The notes under the pieces: model-generated
The model's database searches: none
Seen by the model: only the letters and a program-made list of their open reading frames with translations
Told to the model about the DNA's origin: nothing
Made by a program: the position numbers and the translations under genes
Shown: positions 50,364 to 62,890 of the stretch, piece by piece
Layout of the letters: each line of letters begins with the position of its first letter
How positions within the stretch are numbered: position 1 is the stretch's first letter
NCBI GenBank assembly: GCA_025642065.1
Contig: JAODUP010000031.1
Location: 693,501 to 757,500 of the forward strand
DNA from: Paralvinella palmiformis
Lineage: Eukaryota > Annelida > Polychaeta > Terebellida > Alvinellidae
Direction: 5' to 3'
DNA length: 64,000 nt

Positions 50364-50987
50364 GGCACTGGCACAAGGAATCATAACAATCCACAGTGTA
50401 TGAAAGAGTTTGTCAATGTTATGACTGGTATAATCAATATGACATATCTATCAGATAGGAGCTAAATTAAGTCTTGATTTAATTATATAATGTTATAATC
50501 AAGATTATATTTGTCTCTGTGTACCACCATCATATAAATCAACTTTATATTACTCCAAACACTCTGTTATAACATATATGCCAATATGTGTAAAACTATT
50601 CATTAATATATGAACTAGATGTATTAGCTGAAAAACCGATACCTGTATTAGCATTGGTGGTATTAGCATCTGTACCAACTATAGTACCAACATCTGATCT
50701 GCATCTACTATAATATCAACATATACACTGACAATGACACCCAGGTCATCCTATAATGTATTATCTTCAGTAGACAGCATTTTATATTTACATACTTTTG
50801 TAACTAATTTATTTATTATTTATTTATTTGGTTGTCAATGATTGGCAGTGACCGGTTTTCCAATAAATGACCTCAATCACAGAACATCAAACAAACTTTA
50901 AAAAAGCCAATATTTGTAATAACAAAAAAAATTATAATAATTAAATAATAATGATAGTAACTGTGGTATTAAATACCAGCAAATGTC

Positions 50988-51032
<45 letters not shown>

Positions 51033-52604
51033 TAAATTAGGATGATGATGATTGCAGATTTAACAAATCATCCATACTAGCCATTAGCAAGTCACTTGTT
51101 GTGGTATTAAGGCTGACTATTTATCTGCTTTTCTTGCTGCCGCCTTCGTGTATATCTTAAATTGTACTGCAGTAGCATTTGAAAACTTATATCCTTGTAA
51201 CGGTTACATAGAGCACACACAAACACACACAGAGCGCACATTTATCATTTATTCACATCAACTAAATGCCATAAAACATGTCATCATTTATCATTCAGAG
51301 TTACATAAACAAGGTTTGATACATGGCACATCGTAACCCTCTTCGGTTACTAAACGGCTCCACTCTAACAGAGACACACAGATAACTGGGCGGCAGATGT
51401 CGTTAGAAACATCCTCCTACACTCCTGGGGAAGGGGGTCGCCTCACGAGTCCCTTCCCTCCCATCACAGCTGATCGTCCTGAACGCCACCCACCCCTCCA
51501 CACTCAACCAGCCCTACCCGGTATGGACCTGCCTCACCCGAAACTTCACCAACCCTATCAGAACGTACCGCCCTCTCATAAGTGGACAGACTTCGAATAA
51601 TCTCACCTCCCAGGGGGCGGTCCGACCCCCCGGAGATTCCCCCCTCCCCAACACCCGAAGTGGTCCAGCTCAACCCCGGGTATCTCGCACTAATATAACA
51701 ACGGCGAGGCAGGCCGGACATACTTGGCCCATTGTAAGACATCAACAACCCTACAGGGTAGCTCCACAGACCGAGAGTACACCATAAACGGTTGTCTATT
51801 ACATAACGACTAGAGTTGTCGTCTATTAATTATCAATGTCTTCCGAGGCGACGCTCGTTACCTACATCAATAATTGATATTTAAACCGGCTACCGGCCTG
51901 CCAAATCTACACAAACACACACACACGCGCGCGCGCGCCGGAACAACGTGTGTGTACAGCGTATCTGGATCTCTGACAGCTAATGTCGTACAAATTGTCG
52001 CCGTACACAACCCGATTGTACATAAACTGGTCACTTCTTGCCATAACTATAGGAAGGTTTATTACAAATTGGATAACAACAAGATGCCATTCTACTGTCA
52101 TAATTAGTCACATAGAGGTTATTGGTGATGGATAACAATATTATTTCCTCGTGTTAACAATGGATAGGAGACAGTGATATTCATACCAGGTAAGTGGATA
52201 TACTACTACTACTACTACTACTACTACTACATACAACAGTATTGTATGGTTCTAGTTATGTTATGTTGCTATTATGGTATAATATTTTCACAGAATATGG
52301 TGGGTGGTGTCTCCTGTGAAATGAACTTATTTTGAAGACAACTTTATTTCTTCATAATCGTGTTAAGTTGGCGCATGCGCGCGGGGGTATATGCGCACTC
52401 ATCTGTGTTTCTGGTATGATTGTTAATCTGCCTCTGTGTTTGGGGATGACTGAATATTTAATGTGCATACGCAGGCAGGTCTCTCTCTCCCTGTGTGTGT
52501 CTGTGTGTGTATGTGTGTGTGTGATGGGGAGGGGAACTGTACGTGTATCTACATATGTAAATAGATCCACATCACTATTTTGCATATATAATTATATGTG
52601 GGAG

Positions 52605-52872
52605 GAGTGCGATCTTTGCCTACTCCAGGCCCTTCCAATGTCAAATTCAAGGTCCTTTTCAATGAATTCATGAACTCTTAACGTGCAAATATACACCCAT
52701 ATTTTGGAAGAAGTGCATTGACTGAATTCCTGTATGATTATGATTAGAAATATAGATCTATAGGTCCAAATTCCAGGACTTTCAAGGACATCTACAAAAA
52801 TTCCAGGACTTTCCAGCCCTGGAATCCAAATTTTTAAATTCCAGAATTTTCCAGGACTTGTGCAAACCCTGA
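52605..52872. mobile_element. putative hAT-like MITE remnant
   Basis: Repeated ATTCCAGGACTTTCAAGGAC and ATTCCAGAATTTTCCAGGAC motifs end in ACTTGTGCAAACCCTGAC. Read on the minus strand this begins CAGGGTTTGCACAAGTCCTG, the style of terminus common in hAT-derived elements of aquatic animals. The other terminus and an 8-bp target duplication could not be confirmed. Confidence 0.35.
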
Positions 52873-53089
52873 CATGGAATTACTTGTATCCTGATGACAC
52901 CATAGTTGTATATATCACCGGATGTTAAATTTCTCCTCGTCTTTGAAGAATTTTGAACATTGTATTGCTGATAATTGGCTATGGATGATTCAAAATCTTC
53001 TAAACTTAATTTATAATAAACCAATTATCTATTTGGCATCACCACATTGATTTTAATCCTTAAAACACCAACATTACAGATTGACGCAT

Positions 53090-53772
53090 CTTCAATTACC
53101 CGTATTAGGTCAGTAAAAATCTAGGTGTTATTTTTGACCAATGTTTTAACGTGTACGAACATGCCACATCAGTATGCCGAGCTGCCTCGTATAATCTTAA
53201 GAACATCCAGCGTTTAAAAACATTATTGATACAAAAAGCCCATATTACTGTATTCCATGTCTAGTATATATTATTGTAACTCCTGGTCATCTGATATATC
53301 TGACTATAACACCAATCATCTTCAGCGAATTCAGAATAGTGCAGCTCACATAGCGGCAAATACGCGAAAATTTGATTATATCACTTCCTTAAAAATTGTC
53401 CATTAGAAAGTCATCCCGTAAACTGAGGTCATCCAGTCAGATGTTATTGCAGGTTCCTATGTCTCGGCTCAAGTCATTTGGTGACTGTGCGTTTAGTGTT
53501 GGAGCCCCCACTTTGTGGAATGGCTTGCCGGCAGATATTAGAAATGTGTGGTACCTTGAAAAGCTTACATCTGTTCTGAGAACACACATGTACATGCTTG
53601 CTTTCACAGATAAATAACGTTCATTGTTCAAAACTCTTATCTTGTGGTTTTACAAACATATTATTTGGAATATCACTGTACAGAGCCTTGGAATGGCTCC
53701 TGCTGGTAAAGGCGCTTTAGTAAATATACCTTATCATCATCATCACCACCATCACCACCATCACCACCACGT
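53090..53772 (+). mobile_element. LINE fragment with (ATC/ACC)n tail
   Basis: Broken frames on the plus strand read VKNLGVIFDQCFNVYEH, then NLKNIQRLKTLL, then CAFSVGAPTLWNGLPADIRN at 53484-53543. These are the post-RT C-terminal parts of a non-LTR retrotransposon ORF2. The 3' region ends GTAAAGGCGCTTTAGTAAAT followed by ATC/ACC repeats. Internal stops show it is dead. Confidence 0.8.
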
Positions 53773-53779
53773 TTATAGA

Positions 53780-56700
53780 CAGAAACAAATTAATACAATT
53801 CTATCTGGATCAGATATGTATTATCTACCGGATTAAACCGGAACACTCTAATATCTTCTTCCAACAATCCTTTATATCCTGACTGTGTTATAATTTCCTG
53901 GAGATAATTGCTTCCCAAACAAAGTGACTCTCTATATAGATTATAGAAACGAGACCAGTTTACACGGTAACATGCCAACTATCAGGGAAGTTTCTTTCTC
54001 CAAATGTTGATCCAGTCCAAGACAAGTCTGTGAAGTCAAGCATGACTTATTGTCTCTATCACGTCTGGACGGAGCACTATTGACACGTAACATAATTGAT
54101 TGGTTGGCGTCATCTTTGTTGACGTTTTACGGGGTACATCAATACGTGATCGAAGTCATATTACATACCACCGATCAATTGTTACCAACAGAAGGCCGAA
54201 AATGTTACGAAATGATGAAGAATATTATTAATATGATAGAATCATCAGCATCCCATTCAGTCACAATTAATTACAGCAACAGGTATTTAGTTAGGGTTTT
54301 TTAAACCCGAATAATTAAAGTATAGTTTTCTGACAATAATTATCTTTATGGTTCTTTTCCAAGCGCAGACAACAATTATTACTATTTGTGTACTCGTTGA
54401 CCTCAGCCATGAGATTAAAACCAATATCCAACATACGATGTTGTTAGTAACTGTAACAGAACTAAGAAATAAAGACATGTCAATAAAATCCACTACGAAT
54501 ATTAGGATAATATTTATTTCGTATAACGTCTTTATTCATTATTACACAACGTTCAGCCAACATGGAGCACGGATTATTTATTATCACACTTCTGCTAACT
54601 ATTTCTTATAATAGATGACATCATTCTAGATAAAGAACCAAGTATTGAACGTCCAAACAACTGAACCGTGACACTCTGGAGAAGATTCTATACATCACAA
54701 CGGCTCAGTGTGTGGACATTGTTAGGACAGTAAAGATGATTCACTAGTCAACGCACACGCGTTGGTGTAACATAAAAGCATCAAGAATACTTCGAACATC
54801 TTCACGAAATCGATAAGAAGATAGGACTGAATTATTTTCATAAACGTTTGATCAGATCACCAAAAACATACCGTTGTGTGCAACCTATGGATGGAATACA
54901 GACTTATGGTTTCTATATTAGTATTTGTGTACTGGGAAGCCAACATCGTAAAAGTGTTTCCAGCTTTAATGGCTACATTATGACAACATTTACGAGGTCC
55001 ATATTTTATTTATCCCATAATGAAGACATTTTTATATCCATGACAATAGACAAAACAGAGGCGTAAACTTATTTAAAGGGCAAGGCACCAAGACAACATT
55101 TTATCAAATTTCCATTCATAGTCCGAGTTATCCCATGGAGGTTTAATACTGTCCTTATCATATGTATGTAAAACCTAATGAGGAATCTGAATGGAAACAA
55201 AAAAAATATTTTATCAATTAAATATTAAATAAAACTGCTCAGAATATTTAGCTGACCAATCAACCAAGTAGCCTAGGTGATGTAGATAATACTTTAAAAT
55301 CACATCTCAATCATAACAAATTTAGTGCTATTCATATTTGGTGACGTACTACAGCTTCAGTCAATATTACAACCATGTCTAAAGGCCACGAAATTGGTAC
55401 AAATACTAAGAATGGCATTTTCTATGAAAAGATGTTGGTTTAGAAGAGGGCAACAAAACGTAAATAAAATAAAATTATTTCGAACTAGGTTAATAGTCTA
55501 ACAAATGCCTAATGACTACATCTCATTTCCCATATAATGTTGTCATAATTGATTAACGTTTTCCATATCTGTAGTGAAATGGCTTCCCCGTGAAAACAAG
55601 TATGAATTAAACAATCATTTCAGGTCATATTTAACAAAAGGTTTCTTGATCGCTTTGTTTAACGTCTGAGCACTGATTATACCTGGGATGTGTGGCCAAG
55701 TTGTCCAGGGAAACACCCCACACACATAGGTTTGAGTCAGATTCAAACTCAGGATTTGACTTTTGAAACACAACACTCTAACCACTGTGCTATCAGACTA
55801 AAAACTAAAAGGAAACACCAAGACGTAAAACAATTACATAAATTAATGAACAGTAATTCAGTGTGTGTGTGAAACTAACTTATAGCCTTACTTGACGTGC
55901 AGTTCTAGTAAAATATTTTAACACTAGACCGAGTGAGCCCAAAGGTTACATAGTTCAGACCTCGGTGAAAATAAAACATTATCAGCTGATCATTGAGTTA
56001 ATTACGCGGGCCTGTTTGCAACGCAAATGTATCTGATAAGCGGGCTAAAGAAAAATTGCAATTAACACGACGACAAGGCTACATCGAACTGTATATAAGG
56101 AAGTGTAAAATATAATGTTTTCATATTATTTTTCTATTCTCAGCAAACGAATATAAATTATAACAAAACTAGCATATAAAATCAATGCCCGGTATAGTGA
56201 TCAAGTCAGTGAGGCCCCGACAGCCAACTGCAAAATTCCAGACACTCAACTCAGCCTCAAGATCTCTAGACTCAAACCTCTAGACGCAGGCTGGTTGTTT
56301 CATGCATTTTATTTCACTACTCGACAAACTGAAGTTCTTAAAAATGGCTGGGGAAAAACAGGACTATTGATTGGTATTATGAGTGCTTCTGACGGGGACA
56401 ATGTCAGGGACGAATGATTTTTAAACGAGTGATTATTTTATTATAAATTATAATGTCAACCGAGTGTTGAATAAATGAGGACATTACACATGTTCAGTGT
56501 GTTATGAAAGTAGTGCTTTCAGAGTATCATATGAAGTTCTGTACAACATCATATTTTGTCGACAGGAAATATTATGTCATTCGCCAATATTTTATATTCG
56601 CCAAATTAAGCTGATCTACAGTATTCAGATAAATCCCAGAACACTCATTACACTGGTCAGTTGGGAAGCTGCGAGTGTTGATTGTGGCGTTGCCAGGTTA

Positions 56701-57220
56701 CGCCAATTTGGTTCACGGCCGGAAGGCATGTGTCCAAGATTTGGCCGGATATAGCAAGTGAAGTCATTTGTGTGTTTCTTCTTTGATATTTACAAGCAAA
56801 TCGTGTGCTTGATTATTTGTCGGTTAGCTGGTAGAATTAGGCTGTAGGTCTGAACTGGTTTTTATCGTTTTGTCATTAAGGTGGACACTAGCCCAGAAGG
56901 TGGAGTAATGTGGCACTGATACTAGACCGGGTCTTGAAACACTGATCCCGGTCGAGCGATCGAGCATTAATGTCACACACTGGTTATTATTATCATACAT
57001 AACATTAACAACTTCACTAACTTTCTTCCATTATGATACAACATCATCTAGAACACAGACAAGAAAACAAATTATCCTAACAATCTTCTGGCTAAAATAA
57101 GATAATATAATTTGCACCTAACTAACAAACCGTAATATTATCACTGTAGATTATGATTCAGTATCACTTATTGTCATATAATACATTTGATATCAGTATG
57201 GAAGGGTGCTGTAATATAAA
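53780..57220. other. upstream flank, no recognised gene
   Basis: AT-rich sequence without a recognisable gene. A plus-strand frame at 54050-54304 (84 codons) has a fairly coding-like composition but no family resemblance. A tRNA-like SINE lies at 55.67-55.80 kb. Confidence 0.5.
55668..55800 (-). mobile_element. tRNA-like SINE, minus strand
   Basis: On the minus strand, AGTCTGATAGCACAGTGGTT, AGAGTGTTGTG is a tRNA-type 5' half and GAGTTTGAATCTGAC is a box B-like stretch. A short body follows. Confidence 0.45.
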
Positions 57221-57228
57221 CTGGATCC

Positions 57229-57345
57229 GGTCTTTTGTCCCTCGGTCATTTGCCCTTCGGTGTTTTTCCGCCCCCCCCCCTCAGACGTTTGCCCTTTAGG
57301 TCATTTGTCCCCACCAGTTTAACCCCCTTCGATCTTTAGCCCCTT
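57229..57345. repeat. inverted, degenerate outlier of the 57.7-kb minisatellite
   Basis: GGTCTTTTGTCCCTCGGTCA, TTTGCCCTTCGGTGTTTTTC and similar motifs are the reverse complement of the AAAGACCGAAGGGCAAA motif that makes up the array 400 bp away. A C-run interrupts it. Confidence 0.75.
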
Positions 57346-57737
57346 AGTTACTTTGGCCCATTGGTGTGACTTTTGTGATTGTGAGTGAAAATTAAACAAA
57401 ATAAAATCGATCACACACTAACTATCAGCACTCTTTGTAGTGATTCAGTTTCTTAATTACTCAAAACTGTCATTTGAGATGTACTTGCTAACTGTTCTCT
57501 TTATTCATTAAAATTATATTGTAAAATGGCTGTGCCCAATAGGCGACAGCCAGGGGTCTCTACCCAAACTTCAACAATACAACAATACAATCTTATAAAA
57601 GACATTTACCAATTTATGTATTATCAAAGACTTATTTATTTATCTTAATCATTTTTATAAACCATAGCAAATTAAAAATATAACGCAACATAATAAGTTT
57701 ATTGTACATTGATAAAACTTTTTAAAGCTATGTGACA

Positions 57738-59056
57738 AAAACCGAAGGGCAAAAGACCAGGTGACCAATTACTGATGGGCAAAAGACCGAAGGGCAAAGA
57801 CCAGGTGACCAATTATTGATGGGGCAAAATACCAAAGGGCAAAATACCAGGTGACCAATTATTGATGGGGCAAAAGACCAAAGGGCAAAAGACCAGGTGA
57901 CCAATTATTGATGGGGCAAAATACCAGGTGACCAATTATTGATGGGGCAAAATACCAAAGGGTAAAAGACCAGGTGACCAATTATTGATGGGGCAAAAGA
58001 CCGAGGGGTAAAAGACCAGGTGACCAATTATTGATGGGGCAAAAGACCAGGTGACCAATTATTGATGGGGCAAAAGATCAAAGGGCAAAAGACCAGGTGA
58101 CCAATTATTGATGGGGCAAAAGACCGAAGGGCAAAAGACCAGGTGACCAATTATTGATGGGGCAAAATACCAAAGGGTAAAAGACCAGGTGACCAATTAC
58201 TGATGGGCAAAAGACCGAAGGGCAAAGACCAGGTGACCAATTATTGATGGGGCAAAAGACCAAAGGGTAAAAGACCAGGTGACCAATAACTGATGGGCAA
58301 AAGACCGAAGGGCAAAGACCAGGTGACCAATTATTGATGGGGCAAAAGACCAAAGGGCAAAAGACCAGGTGACCAATTATTGATGGGGCAAAATACCGAA
58401 GGGTAAAAGACCAGGTGACCAATTATTGATGGGGCAAAATACCAAAGGGTAAAATACCAGGTGACCAACTACTGATGGGGCAAAAGACCGAAGGGTAAAA
58501 GACCAGGTGACCAATTACTGATGGGGCAAAATACCGAAGGGTAAAAGACCAGGTGACCAATTACTGATGGGGCAAAAGACTGGGAGGCAAAAGACCAGGC
58601 GACCAATTATTGATGGGGCAAAAGACCGAAGGCCAAAAGACCAGGTGACCAATTATTGATGGGGCAAAATACCAGGTGACCAATTATTGATGGGGCAAAA
58701 GACCGGGAGGCAAAAGACCAGGTGACCAATTATTGATGGGGCAAAAGAACGAAGGGCAAAAGACCAGGTGACCAATTACTGATGGGGAAAAAGACCGAAG
58801 GGCAAAGACCAGGTGACCTATTACTGATGGGGTAAAAGACTGAAGAGCAAAAGACCAGGTGATCAATTACTGATGGGGTAAAAGACCGGGAGGCAAAAGA
58901 CCAGGTGACCAATTACTGATGGGGAAAAAGACTGAAGGGCAAAATACCTGGTGACCAATTATTGATGGGACAAAAGACCAGGTGACCAATTACTGATGGG
59001 GAAAAATACCAAAGGGCAAAAGACCAGGTGACCAATTATTGATGGGGCAAAAGACC
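57738..59056. repeat. 46/31-bp minisatellite, about 30 units
   Basis: The 46-bp unit combines GGGGCAAAAGACC, GAAGGGCAAAAGACC and AGGTGACCAATTATTGAT. Shorter 31-bp units lack the middle 15 bp, so the array is a mixture of long and short forms with point differences (AATACC/AAGACC, TACTGAT/TATTGAT). It gives spurious proline-rich minus-strand frames. Confidence 0.95.
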
Positions 59057-59660
59057 TGGACCCAATGTAAACATCCATTTTGTTTAAAACAAACATAAAA
59101 CAGCCAAATCACCAAATTCCTCTATCAGTTAAGGAATGTTTGTTGCTTTTGACAAACGTGAAATTCTATAAAACGTGAAAATCTTCTTAAATCATGTCTA
59201 CACGATCCCTAACCGCCATTTCTACACAAATGGACAATATGAAAAATTTTACCATTTTTACTGTAAACGTGAGCATAAATCAGCTGGCATAAATATATGA
59301 AGTTTTATAGGTAGACAGCTGTAAGCTATGTGACGCCGACAAACAGTACATGTGTTTGTGTGTGAATTACTAACAGTTCACGAACTTTCCACGTGCTACA
59401 CTGGTATCATAATGTTATCATAAATATTGAAACCGGCCCTGGTTTTATTATCATAGAGGCGTCGTGTACATCTCAGTCATAATGCTCATACATCAATATA
59501 AGTCTAATTCGCTAGAGGGCCGTCATACCGCTATCATAATGTGTGAAGACGGAACAAAGGCAATATTCGTTGCCTAATAGTGATTTAACTTGGTAGTAAT
59601 GTATTCAGCACCACATTTACATAGGTACACGAATACATATAAAACTCCCACGTCGAGTTC

Positions 59661-59694
<34 letters not shown>

Positions 59695-61019
59695 TTATCA
59701 GTGAAAAAGCACTGAATAAGACAAATTGTGTTTCCATTATATGGATGATTCATCGGGTATTTTATAATAGAGAAATTTCAGTTTAAGACGTCTAATGTCT
59801 ATGATCTGTTTAGATTTAGTTCCCCCTGATCCAGTTATAAACTAACCTTTATATCATATATCGATCTGGTAAGCGAAAAACATCTTACAATTATATTTCA
59901 GACTATATTAAAATTTATGTACACGTGACATCTCTTGAAGGGTAATTTGTTTGTCTAATCGTTTTTTTTTTCTTCTTCTAATTTAACATTTGCTATATTA
60001 CGTTCAAATATATAATGTACACAGGAACATCCAATTCAGCCTTTCTAAATTTCAATCTAACATATAAATAACAAGTTATTATTATTACTGTTATTATTTA
60101 ATCATCTTGAAGGTGTTTTAACTATCAAAATATAAGGCAAAGTATTCTGCAAGGCAGCGGTCTTTTAATTTTCCAGGCCGCACTCCTCCCTCAATGACAG
60201 AAAACATCGGCACTGTTCACAACCTTATCAATCAACACTTCCTTGTTTCCGAAGTCCACACCACAAAGTAACCTGACCCATCTTAGGGCTGGTCCAATGC
60301 CCTTCTCTACCGTAGAATATCACCAATAATTAACTTGGTCATTTTTTAATTATCTTTAATTGAGACTGATTGGAATAACCCGAAGGGTGTGTAGATTCAT
60401 AATGGCATTGCACACAGACATATAATATCACACATAGCACAATGTTTTGACATAACGGGTGCGATTAGGCGAAAACTACAGCAACACACTGTCATTAGAT
60501 TGAGCACTAGGATATTCGCATTCTTGAAGTGAGTGAGTAAGCAAGTGAGTGAGGGAGACTGAATGAGATTTTAACCATACATTGGTATAAAAAAAGGAAT
60601 TTTGGCGCCAATTGATCCTCTATTTATTCCTGTTTTACAACGAGCAAGGGCTATATAGTGATTCTATTTCCATAACCTGAACCTACGAAGGGTTCCATAT
60701 CTGCTGTTAAAGAACAAGACGCCCACACCAAATACTAACATTCCAATCCAACTGTCATGAAGAAAAACAGTTATTATCTCTAAACTCAGAAGTCATCAAA
60801 ACACCAATTCTACTATCAAGATAATCTCATTGTGGACGTTCAGATAAGAAGCGAGGAAAAAGCCCGTTTATCTTATAGATGGATGACAATGTGGCCCACA
60901 CACACACACTGTGAGGACACACCGACGGCATACAGCTACAGTAATATGGAAATGTAATAACAAACTTGAGGCTACGATAAATGACATTCATCCCATCTCT
61001 GTCGTTGTCCCTCGCCACC

Positions 61020-61326
61020 AATATTATCTCCTCATCACCAATACTCGCCCATCACCACGAATACTCGCCCACCACAACCAATATCGGCCCATGACCACTA
61101 ATACTCGCCCATGACCACCATTACTCGCCCATGATCACAAATACTCGCCCATCACCACCAATACTCGCCCATCACCACCAATACTCGCCCACCACCACCA
61201 ATACTCGTCCATGACCACCAATACTCGCCCATGGCCACCAATACTCGCCCATGGCCACCAATACTCGCCCATGGCCACCAATACTCGCCCACCACCACCA
61301 ATATCGGCCCATCACCATCAATACAA
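61020..61326. repeat. 20-bp minisatellite, about 15 copies
   Basis: The unit AATACTCGCCCATCACCACC repeats in phase with 20 bp. Variants are ATGACC, ATGGCC and ACCACC in the second half and ATCGGCCC for ACTCGCCC. It decays at both ends. Confidence 0.93.
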
Positions 61327-61496
61327 CAAATATCTAAATACGCACCTAGCCATCAACAGATTCACACAATAGACAACAATGTAACATCTTATTTAAGAAT
61401 GGCGTATATCTCATAGAATAACGTGTCAAGGTTTTACCCCAATTAATTAATTCTCTTGAAATGTCAAAGATATCTAAACCATGATTATTTGTATCT

Positions 61497-61500
<4 letters not shown>

Positions 61501-61554
<54 letters not shown>
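61501..61554. repeat. (AT)n microsatellite
   Basis: About 27 uninterrupted TA units in the distal upstream flank. Confidence 0.97.
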
Positions 61555-61556
<2 letters not shown>

Positions 61557-61999
61557 GGTAATCGGCGAAAATAAAGATTGAGAGGATGATTGTTTTGTTC
61601 AGCCTAAGTAATGCCATCACCTGGGACAGATGTTGCAAGGACCATCCATCCATCTGTAGGAGATTATATCAAATAATCGGGCTGAAGTGTTTTATTGATT
61701 GATCAAGAATCTCAGATAGAGATAACACCGGGCTCTCATCCTATGACAAGCCCTACGGCACAGTGTAATGCGCTACCGACTGAGAGCACGAATGATGAAA
61801 TGTGAAATCCATCAGCATCCGCTACCTGCATCAGTAACATTTCCAGTATTTAAAGAAATATACAAATTAATGGCGGTACCATTGTTTTTTTTATAAATAT
61901 TGATGTAATCGTCCATACGTCAAATGGTTAACCACATAAAGTACATGCTAACAGTAATATATTTCTGTTTGTGGATGTTGTTGTTGTTGTTGTTGTTGT

Positions 62000-62032
<33 letters not shown>

Positions 62033-62490
62033 CGTCGCAAGACTTCAACCAAAGCATGCACTCCTCCACATCTAAACGTGGTCGGTCTAGAGATAAAGAT
62101 TTATTATCGTGGCTGAGGATCACAAACGAGAATTACCGCTGGCAGCCAGGAGGGGATTACGGTAATGAGATTGATGGCTCTCTTCCTACCTCACACAAGA
62201 TGGCGTCAAACCCGTCTACGTGAAATAGAGAAGGGGGTGGTACACGGGGGAAGTGTGTGCGCGTGTGTGTGTGCTTGATGGACTTTACTGAAATTTTAAT
62301 GAACGACTTAATTTATTCACAGTACTGAGAGCGATCGATAGCCTACGATGGCTAAATCTGAGGTAGTAGCAATCAGAAGATGATCGAAAAATCCGGACAA
62401 AAACGCAAATCATGATGACTGGATACAAATATAATTCTTCAGCGTGCTACTTGCAGCATTGGGTTAAATTTGTGCAACCCACTCAAGCAG

Positions 62491-62528
<38 letters not shown>

Positions 62529-62838
62529 CCAGACATAGCAGCCGAAATGGCAAATCAATAATAGTTATTGTAGAAACCCGACAACGGGTATAAGCACATG
62601 TTTCTTGCCGTTCTCACCAGGTGGCGTGGGGGTGACGCGGCGTAGCGAGAGGCCAACAAAAAATCCCGTCGCCTGGACAAAGGCCACGACGTGAAGAATG
62701 TTGGTATCGATGGATACCGGACTGGGGAAAGGGCATCAGGCTCCGGCACAATAGCCAAATATGGCGACGACAACTACCCACCAGCGTCTACGACATTTGC
62801 ATAGTTCATTTTAAGATCAGCGCCTGGAATACGACACA

Positions 62839-62890
62839 GAGAGAGAGAGAGAGAGAGAGAGACCCCACAGTCTCTCTCTCTCTCTCTCTT
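62839..62890. repeat. (GA)n ... (TC)n paired microsatellites
   Basis: A (GA)n run and a (TC)n run are separated by CCCCACAG, so a single strand can fold into a hairpin of about 20 bp. Confidence 0.9.

Larger units (their letters stand above)
46875..53080. other. upstream flank of SNAP-25, proximal part
   Basis: This is where the promoter and any 5' UTR exon of SNAP-25 should lie. The 47.0-48.9 kb part is less AT-rich than its surroundings and includes a 170-codon open frame on the minus strand (48128-48640) of no recognised family. From 49 kb on it is AT-rich with microsatellites, including the (TG)n block at 50.2 kb. No TATA box or initiator could be assigned with confidence. Confidence 0.4.

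Noticed and set aside
57738..59056. Repeat array considered as CRISPR-like
   Set aside because: Units abut without unique spacers, unit length varies by loss of a submotif, and the context is a eukaryotic genome. It is a minisatellite.
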